Shown here: positions 1 to 6,779 of the stretch, one piece after another
Position numbering within the stretch: position 1 is the stretch's first letter
How the letters are laid out: each line of letters starts with the position of its first letter
Assembly (NCBI GenBank): GCA_903822375.1
Contig: CAIJOU010000298.1
Location: 1 to 8,128 of the forward strand
Length of the DNA stretch: 8,128 nt
Source: Candidatus Hydrogenedentota bacterium
Lineage (GTDB): Bacteria; Hydrogenedentota; Hydrogenedentia; Hydrogenedentales; CAITNO01
Direction of reading: 5' to 3'
Made by a program: the position numbers and the translations under genes
The notes under the pieces: model-generated
The model's input: the letters and a program-made list of their open reading frames with translations, nothing else
Databases searched by the model: none
Told to the model about the DNA's origin: nothing

Positions 1-3000
1 GATGTTCACGTTGCGGTTGGAGGAGAGCACGTGGTCGAGACCGCCGTAGCCGATGTCGTAGGCCCAGCCGTCGCCGCCCATGATCCACACCGACTTGCGC
101 ACCAGGAAGTCGGCCACGCCCAGCAGCGATTTCGCGTCGGCCGAGTCGAGTGTGGCCAGCTTCGCCTTGAGCGCCTCGACCCGCACGCGCTGCGCGTCGA
201 TGCCGGTTTCGGCCGTCTGGTCGGCGTTCAGGAGTTCACCCACGACCGCCGCGCCAAGCTCCGCCTCAAGCCGCGTGAGCAGTTCGCGCGCAAACGCGCC
301 CTGTTTGTCGATGGTCACGCGCATGCCCATGCCGAACTCCGCATTGTCCTCGAACAGGGAGTTGGACCATGTCGGGCCGCGTCCCGCGGCGTTGACCGCC
401 CAGGGTGTGGTCGGCAGGTTGCCGCCGTAGATCGACGAGCAGCCCGTGGCGTTGGCGACATACATGCGGTCGCCGAAGAGCTGCGACACCAGCTTGACGT
501 ACGGCGTTTCACCGCAGCCGGCGCAGGCGCCGGAGAACTCAAAGAGCGGCCGAAGCAGCTGCGCGTCCTTGACCAGGCCCGGGTTGAGCTTGGAACGGTC
601 CGTGTCGGGCAGGGACAGGAAGAAGTCCCAGCACGCGCGCTCGCGCTCGCGGATGGGGGGCTGTTCGACCATGTTGATGGCCTTCAGGCGCACTTCGCTC
701 TTGTTCTTCGCCGGGCAGGTCTGCACGCAAAGCCGGCAACCCGTGCAGTCTTCCGGGGCAATCTGCAGCACGAACGCCTTGTCGCCGAATTCTTTCCAGC
801 GGGCCGGGGCGCTCTTGAAGCCTTCGGGCGCGCCCACGAGGGCCGCCTGGTCCACGATCTTGCCGCGGATGATGGCATGGGGGCAGACCATGGCGCATTT
901 GCCGCACTGGATGCAGGTGGCGGGGTCCCAGCAGGGGATTTCAAGCGCGATGTTGCGCTTTTCCCACTGCGTGGTCGCCGTCGGGAAGGTGCCGTCCACG
1001 GGCATCATGCTCACCGGCAGACTGTCGCCGTTCTCGCTGAGAATCTCTCCCATGAATTTCTTGACGAAGTCCGGCGCAAGGGCGGACACCGGGGCGTGCA
1101 GGTCAAAGGTGCTGGACACCTGGGCGGGAACCTTCACCTCGTGCAGGTTCTCCAGTGACATGTCCACCGCCTGCCAGTTCTTCTGGACGACGGACTCGCC
1201 GCGCTTGCCGTAGGTCTTCTTGATGGCCGTCTTGATGGCGGCGATGGCCTCCTCGCGCGGTAGGACATTGCTGATCGCGAAGAAGCAGGTCTGCATCACC
1301 GTGTTGATGCGGCCGCCCATGCCGGCCTGCTTGGCAACCTCGAAGCCGTTGATCACGTAGAACTTCAGCTTCTTCTCGATGATCTGCTTCTGCGCGGTGC
1401 GCGGAAGGTGGTCCCACACTTCCTCGGGCCCGTAGATGCTGTTCAGCAGGAAGGTGGCTCCCTCCTGCGCGCACTTGAGCACGTTCAGTTTCTCCATGAA
1501 CGAGAACTGGTGGCACGCGATGAAGTTGGCCTTCGTGATCAGGTAGGTCGACCGAATCTCCTTGGGTCCGAAGCGCAGATGCGAGGTCGTCATCGAGCCC
1601 GACTTGCGCGAGTCGTACACGAAGTAGCCCTGCGCAAAGTTGTCGGTGTCCTCGCCGATAATCTTGATCGAATTCTTGTTCGCGCCGACCGTGCCGTCCG
1701 CGCCCAGACCGTAGAACAGCGACCGGATCGTCTTGTCATCCTCGGTCGAGAAGTTCGGGTCGTAGTCTATGCTGAGGTTGGTGACGTCGTCGATGATGCC
1801 GACCATGAAGTGGTTCTTCGGTTTGGCCTTGAGCATTTCGTCGAAGATGCCCTTGACCATCGCCGGCGTGAACTCCTTGGAGGACATGCCGTAGCGGCCG
1901 CCCAAAACCTTGGGCATGGCGGCGAAGGGCAGTGCCCCGTCCGCGGCGCATTCGGCCAGCACGGTGACAACGTCCTGGTACAGCGGGTCGCCCAGGGCGC
2001 CCGGTTCCTTGGTGCGGTCGAGCACGGCCAGCGTCTTGACGGTCGTGGGCAGTGCCGCAATGAAGTGCTTGGCGGAGAACGGATGGAACAGGCGCACCTT
2101 GAGCACGCCCACCTTTTCGCCCTGGGCCGCAAGGTATTCGACCGTCTCGGTGGCCGCCTCGGCGCCCGAGCCCATGAGCACAATCACGCGCTCGGCATCG
2201 GGCGCGCCAAAATAGTCAAACAGGTGGTACTGGCGGCCCACAATCCGCGCGAACCGGTCCATGTACTCCTGGACGATGTCGGGACAGGCGGTGTAGAAGG
2301 GGTTGGAGGCCTCGCGGCCCTGGAAATGCACGTCCGGGTTCTGCGCGGTGCCGCGGATGATGGGACGCTCGGGCGACAGCGCGCGGGTCCGGTGCGCCAG
2401 CACCAGGTCCTCGTCGATCATCGCGCGGATGTCGGCGGGCTGAACCTCCTCGATCTTGGCCACTTCGTGGGAGGTGCGGAACCCGTCAAAGAAGTGCATG
2501 AACGGGATGCGCGCCTTGAGTGTGGCCGCATGGGCGACCAGCGCCAGGTCCATTGCCTCCTGCGGCGAGTTGGACGCCATCAGCGCCCAGCCCGTGCTGC
2601 GCACCGACATCACGTCGGTGTGGTCGCCGAAGATGGACAGCGCGTGGGTCGCCAGCGCGCGTGCCGTCACGTGGAACACGGTCGAGGTCAACTCGCCGGC
2701 AATCTTGTACATGTTCGGGATCATGAGCAGCAGGCCCTGCGACGCCGTAAACGTCGTCGTCAGCGAGCCTGTCTGCAGCGCGCCGTGCACGGCGCCCGCC
2801 GCGCCGCCCTCGCTCTGCATCTCGACCACCATCGGCACGGTGCCCCAGATGTTCTTTTTGCCCTGGGCGGCCCACTCGTCGGCCCATTCGCCCATGGCCG
2901 ACGACGGGGTGATCGGATAGATGCCCGCCACCTCGCTCACTTGGAAGGCGATTTTCGCGACCGCCTCGTTTCCGTCCATTGTCTTTTTCGGTCTTGACAT
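1..3000 (-). CDS. nifJ: Pyruvate:ferredoxin (flavodoxin) oxidoreductase, fused homodimeric type; C-terminus beyond window
   Basis: Catalyses CoA-dependent oxidative decarboxylation of pyruvate to acetyl-CoA and CO2, reducing ferredoxin or flavodoxin in the cytoplasm. I translated the frame by hand: 1000 codons with no stop. Residue numbering of the first ~115 residues matches my memory of Desulfovibrio africanus PFOR: YPITP at 28-32 (Thr31), Glu64 in EMQSE, Arg114 in HVTARA. The second domain starts near LFDY at 260, the gamma-type domain carries GLGADGTVGANK at 431, and the EKR signature is 680-682. A two-cluster ferredoxin domain follows (Cys696/699/702/706 and 752/755/758/762). The proximal-cluster cysteines are 826, 829 and 854, with the same spacing as in D. 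africanus. The thiamine-diphosphate/Mg motif GDGWAYDIGYGG is at 976-987. The family is about 1170-1230 residues, so roughly 180-230 residues, including the fourth proximal-cluster cysteine, lie outside. The ATG at 3000 has AGGA two bases upstream and GGAG further up. Identity is very secure; direction of use in vivo is not shown. Confidence 0.97.
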   Translation of the reverse strand, partial: MSRPKKTMDGNEAVAKIAFQVSEVAGIYPITPSSAMGEWADEWAAQGKKNIWGTVPMVVEMQSEGGAAGAVHGALQTGSLTTTFTASQGLLLMIPNMYKIAGELTSTVFHVTARALATHALSIFGDHTDVMSVRSTGWALMASNSPQEAMDLALVAHAATLKARIPFMHFFDGFRTSHEVAKIEEVQPADIRAMIDEDLVLAHRTRALSPERPIIRGTAQNPDVHFQGREASNPFYTACPDIVQEYMDRFARIVGRQYHLFDYFGAPDAERVIVLMGSGAEAATETVEYLAAQGEKVGVLKVRLFHPFSAKHFIAALPTTVKTLAVLDRTKEPGALGDPLYQDVVTVLAECAADGALPFAAMPKVLGGRYGMSSKEFTPAMVKGIFDEMLKAKPKNHFMVGIIDDVTNLSIDYDPNFSTEDDKTIRSLFYGLGADGTVGANKNSIKIIGEDTDNFAQGYFVYDSRKSGSMTTSHLRFGPKEIRSTYLITKANFIACHQFSFMEKLNVLKCAQEGATFLLNSIYGPEEVWDHLPRTAQKQIIEKKLKFYVINGFEVAKQAGMGGRINTVMQTCFFAISNVLPREEAIAAIKTAIKKTYGKRGESVVQKNWQAVDMSLENLHEVKVPAQVSSTFDLHAPVSALAPDFVKKFMGEILSENGDSLPVSMMPVDGTFPTATTQWEKRNIALEIPCWDPATCIQCGKCAMVCPHAIIRGKIVDQAALVGAPEGFKSAPARWKEFGDKAFVLQIAPEDCTGCRLCVQTCPAKNKSEVRLKAINMVEQPPIRERERACWDFFLSLPDTDRSKLNPGLVKDAQLLRPLFEFSGACAGCGETPYVKLVSQLFGDRMYVANATGCSSIYGGNLPTTPWAVNAAGRGPTWSNSLFEDNAEFGMGMRVTIDKQGAFARELLTRLEAELGAAVVGELLNADQTAETGIDAQRVRVEALKAKLATLDSADAKSLLGVADFLVRKSVWIMGGDGWAYDIGYGGLDHVLSSNRNVNI

Positions 3001-3181
3001 GATCCTAGCTCCGCTGTGTGGCGCGCGCGCATAGACGTGCACCGGATATCGGCCGTGCGCCAAACAACTGGGGAACGGCCGGCCAAAAGTGGGTATCGCC
3101 TGAATGGCTACGGGAACGCAGACCACGGGAGCGGCAAAACACAGCCAACCCGCTTTTGCGACCCCCCGCAGCGCACTCCGT

Positions 3182-3211
3182 ATTATGTACGCATAAGCCC
3201 TGATGTTGCAA
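3182..3211 (-). promoter_or_regulatory. Putative sigma-70-type promoter of nifJ
   Basis: On the minus strand TTGCAA (3211-3206, 4 of 6 matches to the -35 consensus) is followed after 18 bases by CATAAT (3187-3182, 5 of 6 matches to the -10 consensus). An overlapping alternative is TACATA with a 16-base spacer. Transcription would start near 3175. The -10 overlaps an inverted repeat, TTATG-TACG-CATAA (3183-3196), which could be an operator. Assigned from consensus similarity only. Confidence 0.45.
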
Positions 3212-3240
3212 CGTCTAAGACTAACGGGGCGCAACCAGGC

Positions 3241-3268
3241 TAAACACCCGTTCAGACCATTGAACAGG
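3241..3268 (-). terminator. Weak intrinsic terminator after the GH29 gene
   Basis: Read on the minus strand, CCTGTTCA pairs with TGAACGGG (8 bp including one T-G wobble) around a 6-base loop, followed by TGTTTA. It lies about 35 bases after the GH29 stop codon. The stem is short and the T tract interrupted, so termination would be partial at best. Confidence 0.4.
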
Positions 3269-3302
3269 CCTGACGGCTATGAATTATGAGAAAGTGCAGG
3301 CA

Positions 3303-4622
3303 TCACTCCTGACGGGGGGCGCCAACGGCGTACGCCGCGAGCCTGCGCACGAGCGGGACACCCTCAAAGGCAGTACAGCGCAGGCGGAGGGCGGAGATTT
3401 CGGCCGGCTCGGTGAACGGATCTATCTTCTTGTGCCCGACCGCCGTGCCCCGGGCAAGGGTCTTCCATTCGGTGCCGGAAAGGCCCTCAAGGACATATTC
3501 CCGGATGCGCTCGCCCCCGCTGAGATCTTCCATGATGACGGCATGGTCTAACAGGACCGGCTTGCCCAGTTGGAGCGTCAGTTCCGGTCCCGTGCCGCTG
3601 GTCTCGACAAGGCTCTTGCCAAAGCGCCGCTGAATCTCGGCACCAAACTCGGCGGCCTGGCGGGCATCCGCCTCCGGGATGAGGCCGGTGGTGTCGGGCG
3701 TCTGGTTGAGCAGCAGCACCGCGCCGTGGCCGACGCTCTTGTAATAACAGCCCATCAGTTCATCCAGGCTTCGCAGCTTCCGTTCAGGCTTGCTGTTCCA
3801 GAACCAGAAATGGGGAGACACGTTGACCGTGTCCACCTCGTTGGGCAGCCAGATTTCGCCGTTGGGGTCGCCGTCGGGGGCCGTGGCGCCGCGCTGCCAG
3901 GCCTCGCGGGAGACGGCATTCCACGCGGGATAGGGCGCGGTGCCCTCCTCATTGCCCACCCAGCGGATGGTGGCCGACTTGCCCTGAAAGATCATCGAGC
4001 CCGCGGCGTGTTCTTTAAGAATGTCCTCCGCCGGTACAACCAATCCACCGTCATTCCACACTTCGCTGATCGTTCCGTAGTACGTGAGCAACTCGGTCAA
4101 CTGCCGCCGGTACACCTTGTCATAGACCGCCTGTTTCTCCGGAGTTTTGCATTTGCCGCTCACCGCGGCGCCGTAATGGTCATCCTGCGGCGACAGGTAG
4201 ACGCCCAGTTTGAGCCCCGCCTTGCGGCAAGATTCGGACAAATCCCGCATCACATCGCCCTTGCCGCCGCGCCAGGGCGTTTCCTTCACGCCGTAGTCGG
4301 TCGTGTCTGTCTGCCAGCAGCAAAACCCGCCGGTGTGTTTGGCGACGAAGAGGATTTGCTTTGCGCCCATCGACACGGCCACGCGCGCCCACTGGTCCGT
4401 GTCGAGCTTGTCCGGATTAATCTTGTCGGGCGGGGTCGAATGGTCGTCGTATTCCCGGTTCTGCCAGGTGCAGGGGTCGAAACAGAGGAACATCTCCATT
4501 TCCATGTCATGCCATTCGATCTGCCCCGGCGTGGGTTTAGCCAGGACCTTCGACGGGGCCGGTTGGCACCATGCAAACGCGGAAAGCGCCAGCGTCAGCG
4601 CGAGGAGTGCGGTCTTCTGCAT
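3303..4622 (-). CDS. Secreted alpha-L-fucosidase-like glycoside hydrolase, family GH29
   Basis: Predicted exported enzyme hydrolysing terminal alpha-L-fucose from glycans. I chose the ATG at 4622 (439 aa) over the in-frame ATG at 4649: it has GGGAG nine bases upstream and directly opens a signal peptide (MQKTALLALTLALSAFA, cleavage likely near residue 17), while the upstream ATG has no binding site. In 439-residue numbering: FCFDP-like strand near 46-50, KHTGGFCCWQT at 95-104, LGVYLSPQDDHYG at 139-151, and EVWNDGG at 187-193 with Asp191 as probable nucleophile, compare the WND motif of Thermotoga maritima fucosidase. RWVGNEEG at 220-227 is where GH29 subfamily B enzymes (alpha-1,3/4-linkage) carry the candidate general acid, here probably Glu225. 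Residues from about 340 form a beta-rich C-terminal domain (LLDHAVIMEDLSGGERIREY), usual after the barrel. The histidine-histidine seen in many GH29 KHHDGF motifs is His-Thr here. Identity is good; linkage specificity is inference. Confidence 0.88.
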   Translation of the reverse strand: MQKTALLALTLALSAFAWCQPAPSKVLAKPTPGQIEWHDMEMEMFLCFDPCTWQNREYDDHSTPPDKINPDKLDTDQWARVAVSMGAKQILFVAKHTGGFCCWQTDTTDYGVKETPWRGGKGDVMRDLSESCRKAGLKLGVYLSPQDDHYGAAVSGKCKTPEKQAVYDKVYRRQLTELLTYYGTISEVWNDGGLVVPAEDILKEHAAGSMIFQGKSATIRWVGNEEGTAPYPAWNAVSREAWQRGATAPDGDPNGEIWLPNEVDTVNVSPHFWFWNSKPERKLRSLDELMGCYYKSVGHGAVLLLNQTPDTTGLIPEADARQAAEFGAEIQRRFGKSLVETSGTGPELTLQLGKPVLLDHAVIMEDLSGGERIREYVLEGLSGTEWKTLARGTAVGHKKIDPFTEPAEISALRLRCTAFEGVPLVRRLAAYAVGAPRQE

Positions 4623-4631
4623 GGGTTCTTG

Positions 4632-4636
4632 CTCCC
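4632..4636 (-). promoter_or_regulatory. Ribosome binding site deciding the GH29 start
   Basis: GGGAG on the minus strand, nine bases before the ATG at 4622. The alternative ATG at 4649 has no purine-rich stretch at a proper distance, so this site supports the shorter protein beginning with a signal peptide. Confidence 0.6.
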
Positions 4637-4672
4637 GTGATTTGTGCATCCAATGTCAAGTGCAGGAGCTAA

Positions 4673-4688
4673 CAGGCGGGGGCGCCTG
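4673..4688 (-). terminator. Small hairpin just after the glycosyltransferase stop; possible attenuator
   Basis: CAGGCG and CGCCTG form a perfect 6-bp stem with a 4-base loop, starting two bases after the TAG stop at 4691. The minus-strand tail is TTAGCT, without a real T run. It may protect the 3' end or partly terminate transcription between the glycosyltransferase and GH29 genes; full termination is doubtful. Confidence 0.35.
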
Positions 4689-4690
4689 AC

Positions 4691-5758
4691 CTACAGAGTA
4701 TGCGGCATGGTGGAGCCGACGCCGAGCAGTTCCTGTATCTCCCGTGTCTGGCGCAGGAAACGTTCCTGGTCTTGGACAATGTATTCAGCCATGGCACCGC
4801 GCCGGGTCTCGCGCTGGGCATACGCTTCGAGGATACGCGCGCGCATGTCCTTCGGGCTGTGGTCCGTGAACAGCCCCAGGTCGCCAAACTCGGCCAACAT
4901 CACCGGCGAGCGGCTGGCGACAAAGGGCTTGCCCAGTGCCAGGCTTTCGCGGATGGACCAGAGCAGCGTGTCGCGGCGCAGCGTCAGCGAGAGCGTGACA
5001 TCGCAGGCGGCCATGAGCGCGATGAACTCCGGCTTGGGCAGGAGTCCGGTGAGCACCACATTGTTCGGTACCTGATCCGGGGTGACACCGGCCCGCACAG
5101 GCTCGCCGGTGACGAAGAAGCGGGCCTCGGGCGTGATTCGGGCCGCGGCGAAGACCTCGCGCCAGGCATCGTCCATCACGAAGCGGTTGACCATGAGCAC
5201 CCGGATGATTCCCGGTGCGTCGAGGTCGTTCTGGAAGGCAGAAAGGTCGGCGTTCGGGTCAAGGATCTCCTCGGCGGTTACGGCGGGAGACTTGAGCAGC
5301 ATCACGCCCGCCGCGTTCCAGCCCCGGAGCAAGTCGGCGTTGGCCTCGTTGTGCACCAGGTTTATGCGGATGCGCCGAGCAAGCGGCTTTTGCAGCCAGT
5401 GAAACAGCCTCCAGCGGCCGTCGAGGAAGGACGAGTGATTGTCCGCGATGATTTGTGCCCCGCGGCGCCGCGCGTAGCACCATGCCTGGAGCAGCGGAAA
5501 GACGGGGGGGAGCTGGACGTACACGACCCTGGGCTTCTGTTCCCGCAGGATTCTTGCCGTGTCCAGGGCTTGGAACAGGTAGCGCAGCGGAGTCTTCCAT
5601 AAAGAACCGGCCAGCTTCGCCCGCCAAACATAGACCGACACCGCGCCCATGGCGCGGGCGAGATGCTCGCCGCGCCCGCTGCCGGAACCCTCCCGGCACC
5701 AGAACAGGAAAAGTGTCCCGCCCTTTGCAGGGGCTGTTTGTTCCAACGGTTTTGCCAT
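4691..5758 (-). CDS. Putative GT-B fold glycosyltransferase, GT4-like
   Basis: Predicted cytoplasmic glycosyltransferase using a nucleotide-sugar donor; acceptor and product are unknown. I start it at the ATG at 5758 (355 aa). A longer frame begins at a GTG (5857), but its extra 33 residues are proline/glycine-rich translation of a hairpin repeat. The chosen start has only a weak AAGG four bases upstream. In 355-residue numbering: first strand LFLFW (17-21), then the glycine-rich SGSGRGEHLARAMG loop (25-38), VVYVQLPPVFPLL (78-90), IIADNHSSF (103-111), an interdomain strand RVLMVNRF (186-193), FVTGEPV (215-221), and the donor-binding half with LLPKPEFIALMAACDVTLS (239-257) and RESLALGKPFVASRSP (270-285). 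The GT4 E-x7-E pair appears as Asp263-x7-Glu271. No membrane segment is evident. The next gene begins 68 bases downstream. The fold call is solid; the exact family is less sure. Confidence 0.78.
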   Translation of the reverse strand: MAKPLEQTAPAKGGTLFLFWCREGSGSGRGEHLARAMGAVSVYVWRAKLAGSLWKTPLRYLFQALDTARILREQKPRVVYVQLPPVFPLLQAWCYARRRGAQIIADNHSSFLDGRWRLFHWLQKPLARRIRINLVHNEANADLLRGWNAAGVMLLKSPAVTAEEILDPNADLSAFQNDLDAPGIIRVLMVNRFVMDDAWREVFAAARITPEARFFVTGEPVRAGVTPDQVPNNVVLTGLLPKPEFIALMAACDVTLSLTLRRDTLLWSIRESLALGKPFVASRSPVMLAEFGDLGLFTDHSPKDMRARILEAYAQRETRRGAMAEYIVQDQERFLRQTREIQELLGVGSTMPHTL

Positions 5759-5974
5759 CGGCCTTGTTTTCGTCCTGTGGGACGGCCGCCCCCAAAATCC
5801 CCCTTGAGGGGGGTGACCGCCGAGAGGCGGTCGGGGGATGCGTGTTGCCAATCCCACCGTCGCGATTCAACAGCTCCCGTCCCTTTGGGCCTGCCCCCCA
5901 GAAGGAGGAACCCAAACTCCCCGGTTACTTCTCGTTCGTTGCTTCGCGGGCTATGATAGCGCAGTTTCGACGGC
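5759..5974. other. Leader and spacer upstream of the glycosyltransferase
   Basis: Besides the double-hairpin repeat described separately, this stretch has a 6-bp inverted repeat, TTTGGG (5884-5889) with CCCAAA (5911-5916). It also has an AT-richer patch with TATCAT on the minus strand (5958-5953) that could be a -10 box. The best -35 I find, TTAGAT 18 bases upstream, is poor, so the promoter remains unproven. No gene is convincing here; frames on both strands are rich in Pro, Gly and Arg. Confidence 0.45.
5798..5839. repeat. Compact double-hairpin (REP-like) intergenic repeat
   Basis: Two adjacent perfect hairpins: CCCCC (5799-5803) with GGGGG (5808-5812) around TTGA, then GACCGCC (5815-5821) with GGCGGTC (5826-5832) around GAGA. 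The outer ends ATCCCCC (5797-5803) and GGGGGAT (5833-5839) are also complementary, so the unit can fold alternatively as one branched structure. It sits in the leader of the glycosyltransferase gene. Layout and GC-rich arms resemble dispersed REP-type palindromes, but only one copy is in this window, so dispersal is inferred. Confidence 0.55.
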
Positions 5975-6020
5975 AAATCTAAATGAAACGCGCCGCAACC
6001 CGTTTCCGGGATGCGGCGCG
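5975..6020 (-). terminator. Intrinsic terminator of the lipoprotein gene
   Basis: On the minus strand CGCGCCGCA and TGCGGCGCG form a perfect 9-bp stem. Inside, a T-T mismatch is followed by CCCG and CGGG closing a GAAA tetraloop. The T-rich tail TTTCATTTAGATTT follows directly. It begins about 25 bases after the lipoprotein stop codon. This is the most convincing terminator in the window. Confidence 0.85.
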
Positions 6021-6045
6021 GTGTGAATCTCTTGTGTGCTCCGGT

Positions 6046-6645
6046 TTACAGCACGGTGAAATTGGCGCGGCCGGAGATGGCAGACCGGGCGGTGCGCACG
6101 GTGGTCACGATCGAGTACTGGCCCGGCTGAAGGTTGCCCGGAAGGCGGAAGGGCAGTGTGCTGACCCAGGTGCCGTCCTGACGGGTGAAGTTCTGGGTGG
6201 AAATGTCGGCAACGGTGCGGTCACCCTGCATTAGGGTGCGCTGTTCGCCGACTTGTGTTCCGGGACCGGTTCCCAGCAATGCGTACTGGATGGTGTTCGA
6301 GATTTCCTCGCCGGGATGCACGGACGGCGGCAACACTTCCGAACGCTCAAGGGTGAGCATTTCACCCTGGGTCGGCTGGTAATTGTACACCTGCGCCGTT
6401 TGTTCGCGGCTGCGTGCCTGTTTCACCTTGATATCGTGCACGATGAGGCCCGTGACCGCGCCCAGCGCGCCGCCAATCAGCGCGCCCCCGACGGCATGAT
6501 GCCGGCCGCCAATCAGCGCACCAGTGCCAGCGCCCAGCGCACCGCCGAGTCCGGCTGCCTCGCCGTAGGTCTCGCATCCGACGATACCCACCGCCGCCAT
6601 GCCCAGCATCAGCGCGCAACTGATAACTTTCATCCACGTCTTCAT
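6046..6645 (-). CDS. Double glycine-zipper lipoprotein with beta-rich C-terminal domain
   Basis: Envelope lipoprotein of 199 residues with no recognised enzymatic function. The N-terminus is a lipoprotein signal: positive start (MKTWMK), hydrophobic stretch 7-22, lipobox I-V-G-C with lipidated Cys24. Residues 32-66 are two glycine zippers with exact four-residue spacing, Gly34/38/42/46 and Gly54/58/62/66, joined by a short polar turn GRHHAV. This predicts a tightly packed helical hairpin that may insert into a membrane or oligomerise, as in 17-kDa-antigen/Gly-zipper proteins. A charged linker (71-90) leads to a C-terminal part (about 95-199) with alternating strand patterns such as PFRLPGNLQPGQYSIVTTV and a final SGRANFTVL, looking like an immunoglobulin-type beta sandwich. 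The ATG is preceded by AAGGAAAGG about ten bases upstream, and the gene stands alone between its own promoter-like site and a strong terminator. Role in envelope integrity or stress is inference. Confidence 0.82.
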   Translation of the reverse strand: MKTWMKVISCALMLGMAAVGIVGCETYGEAAGLGGALGAGTGALIGGRHHAVGGALIGGALGAVTGLIVHDIKVKQARSREQTAQVYNYQPTQGEMLTLERSEVLPPSVHPGEEISNTIQYALLGTGPGTQVGEQRTLMQGDRTVADISTQNFTRQDGTWVSTLPFRLPGNLQPGQYSIVTTVRTARSAISGRANFTVL

Positions 6646-6751
6646 CTTTTCGCTTTCCTTTCCTTACCCGGGAGCGGACTCCCGCCTCCAGCATACCGCC
6701 GACATTGGCTTTACTTGCCCCACCTGGGGTTTGGGCCATTATGTACGACAC

Positions 6752-6779
6752 ATTGTACTAAACGCACGGGGTGATGCAA
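6752..6779 (-). promoter_or_regulatory. Putative sigma-70-type promoter of the lipoprotein gene
   Basis: On the minus strand TTGCAT (6779-6774) and TACAAT (6757-6752, 5 of 6 matches to the -10 consensus) are separated by 16 bases. This gives a leader of about 100 nt before the ATG at 6645. A second -10-like string, TACATAAT, follows at 6746-6739. It falls in the most AT-rich patch of this gap. Based on consensus similarity only. Confidence 0.5.

Larger units (their letters stand above)
3001..3302. other. Intergenic region between the GH29 gene and nifJ
   Basis: This 302-base gap holds the 3' end signals of the fucosidase gene (hairpin at 3247-3268) and the probable promoter and leader of nifJ. 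Short open frames on the plus strand here (for example from 3016) have no ribosome binding site and low-complexity, unfamiliar translations, so I see no gene. The inferred nifJ leader would be about 175 nt. It contains a 6-bp inverted repeat, GCAAAA and TTTTGC, separated by 16 bases (3134-3161), of unknown meaning. I recognise no riboswitch. Confidence 0.6.

Noticed and set aside
1408..2997. Long plus-strand open frame of 529 codons, and another at 31-1158 of 375 codons
   Set aside because: Both are antisense to nifJ, whose minus-strand translation matches pyruvate:ferredoxin oxidoreductase throughout. The plus-strand translations are rich in His, Arg, Ala and Gly with no domain pattern, as expected opposite GC-rich coding DNA.
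3570..4640. Plus-strand open frame of 356 codons
   Set aside because: It is antisense to the GH29 gene and has low-complexity Arg/Ala/His composition. The minus strand carries the signal peptide and active-site motifs.
4654..4659. Perfect TTGACA -35 box upstream of the GH29 gene
   Set aside because: At 15-19 bases downstream the sequence is GC-rich (ACGGGAGC) with nothing like a -10 box, so I do not call a promoter.
5759..5857. Upstream GTG start giving the glycosyltransferase 33 extra residues
   Set aside because: The extra codons translate the double-hairpin repeat into a Pro/Gly/Arg-rich string with no signal peptide. The ATG at 5758 directly precedes the first Rossmann-like strand.
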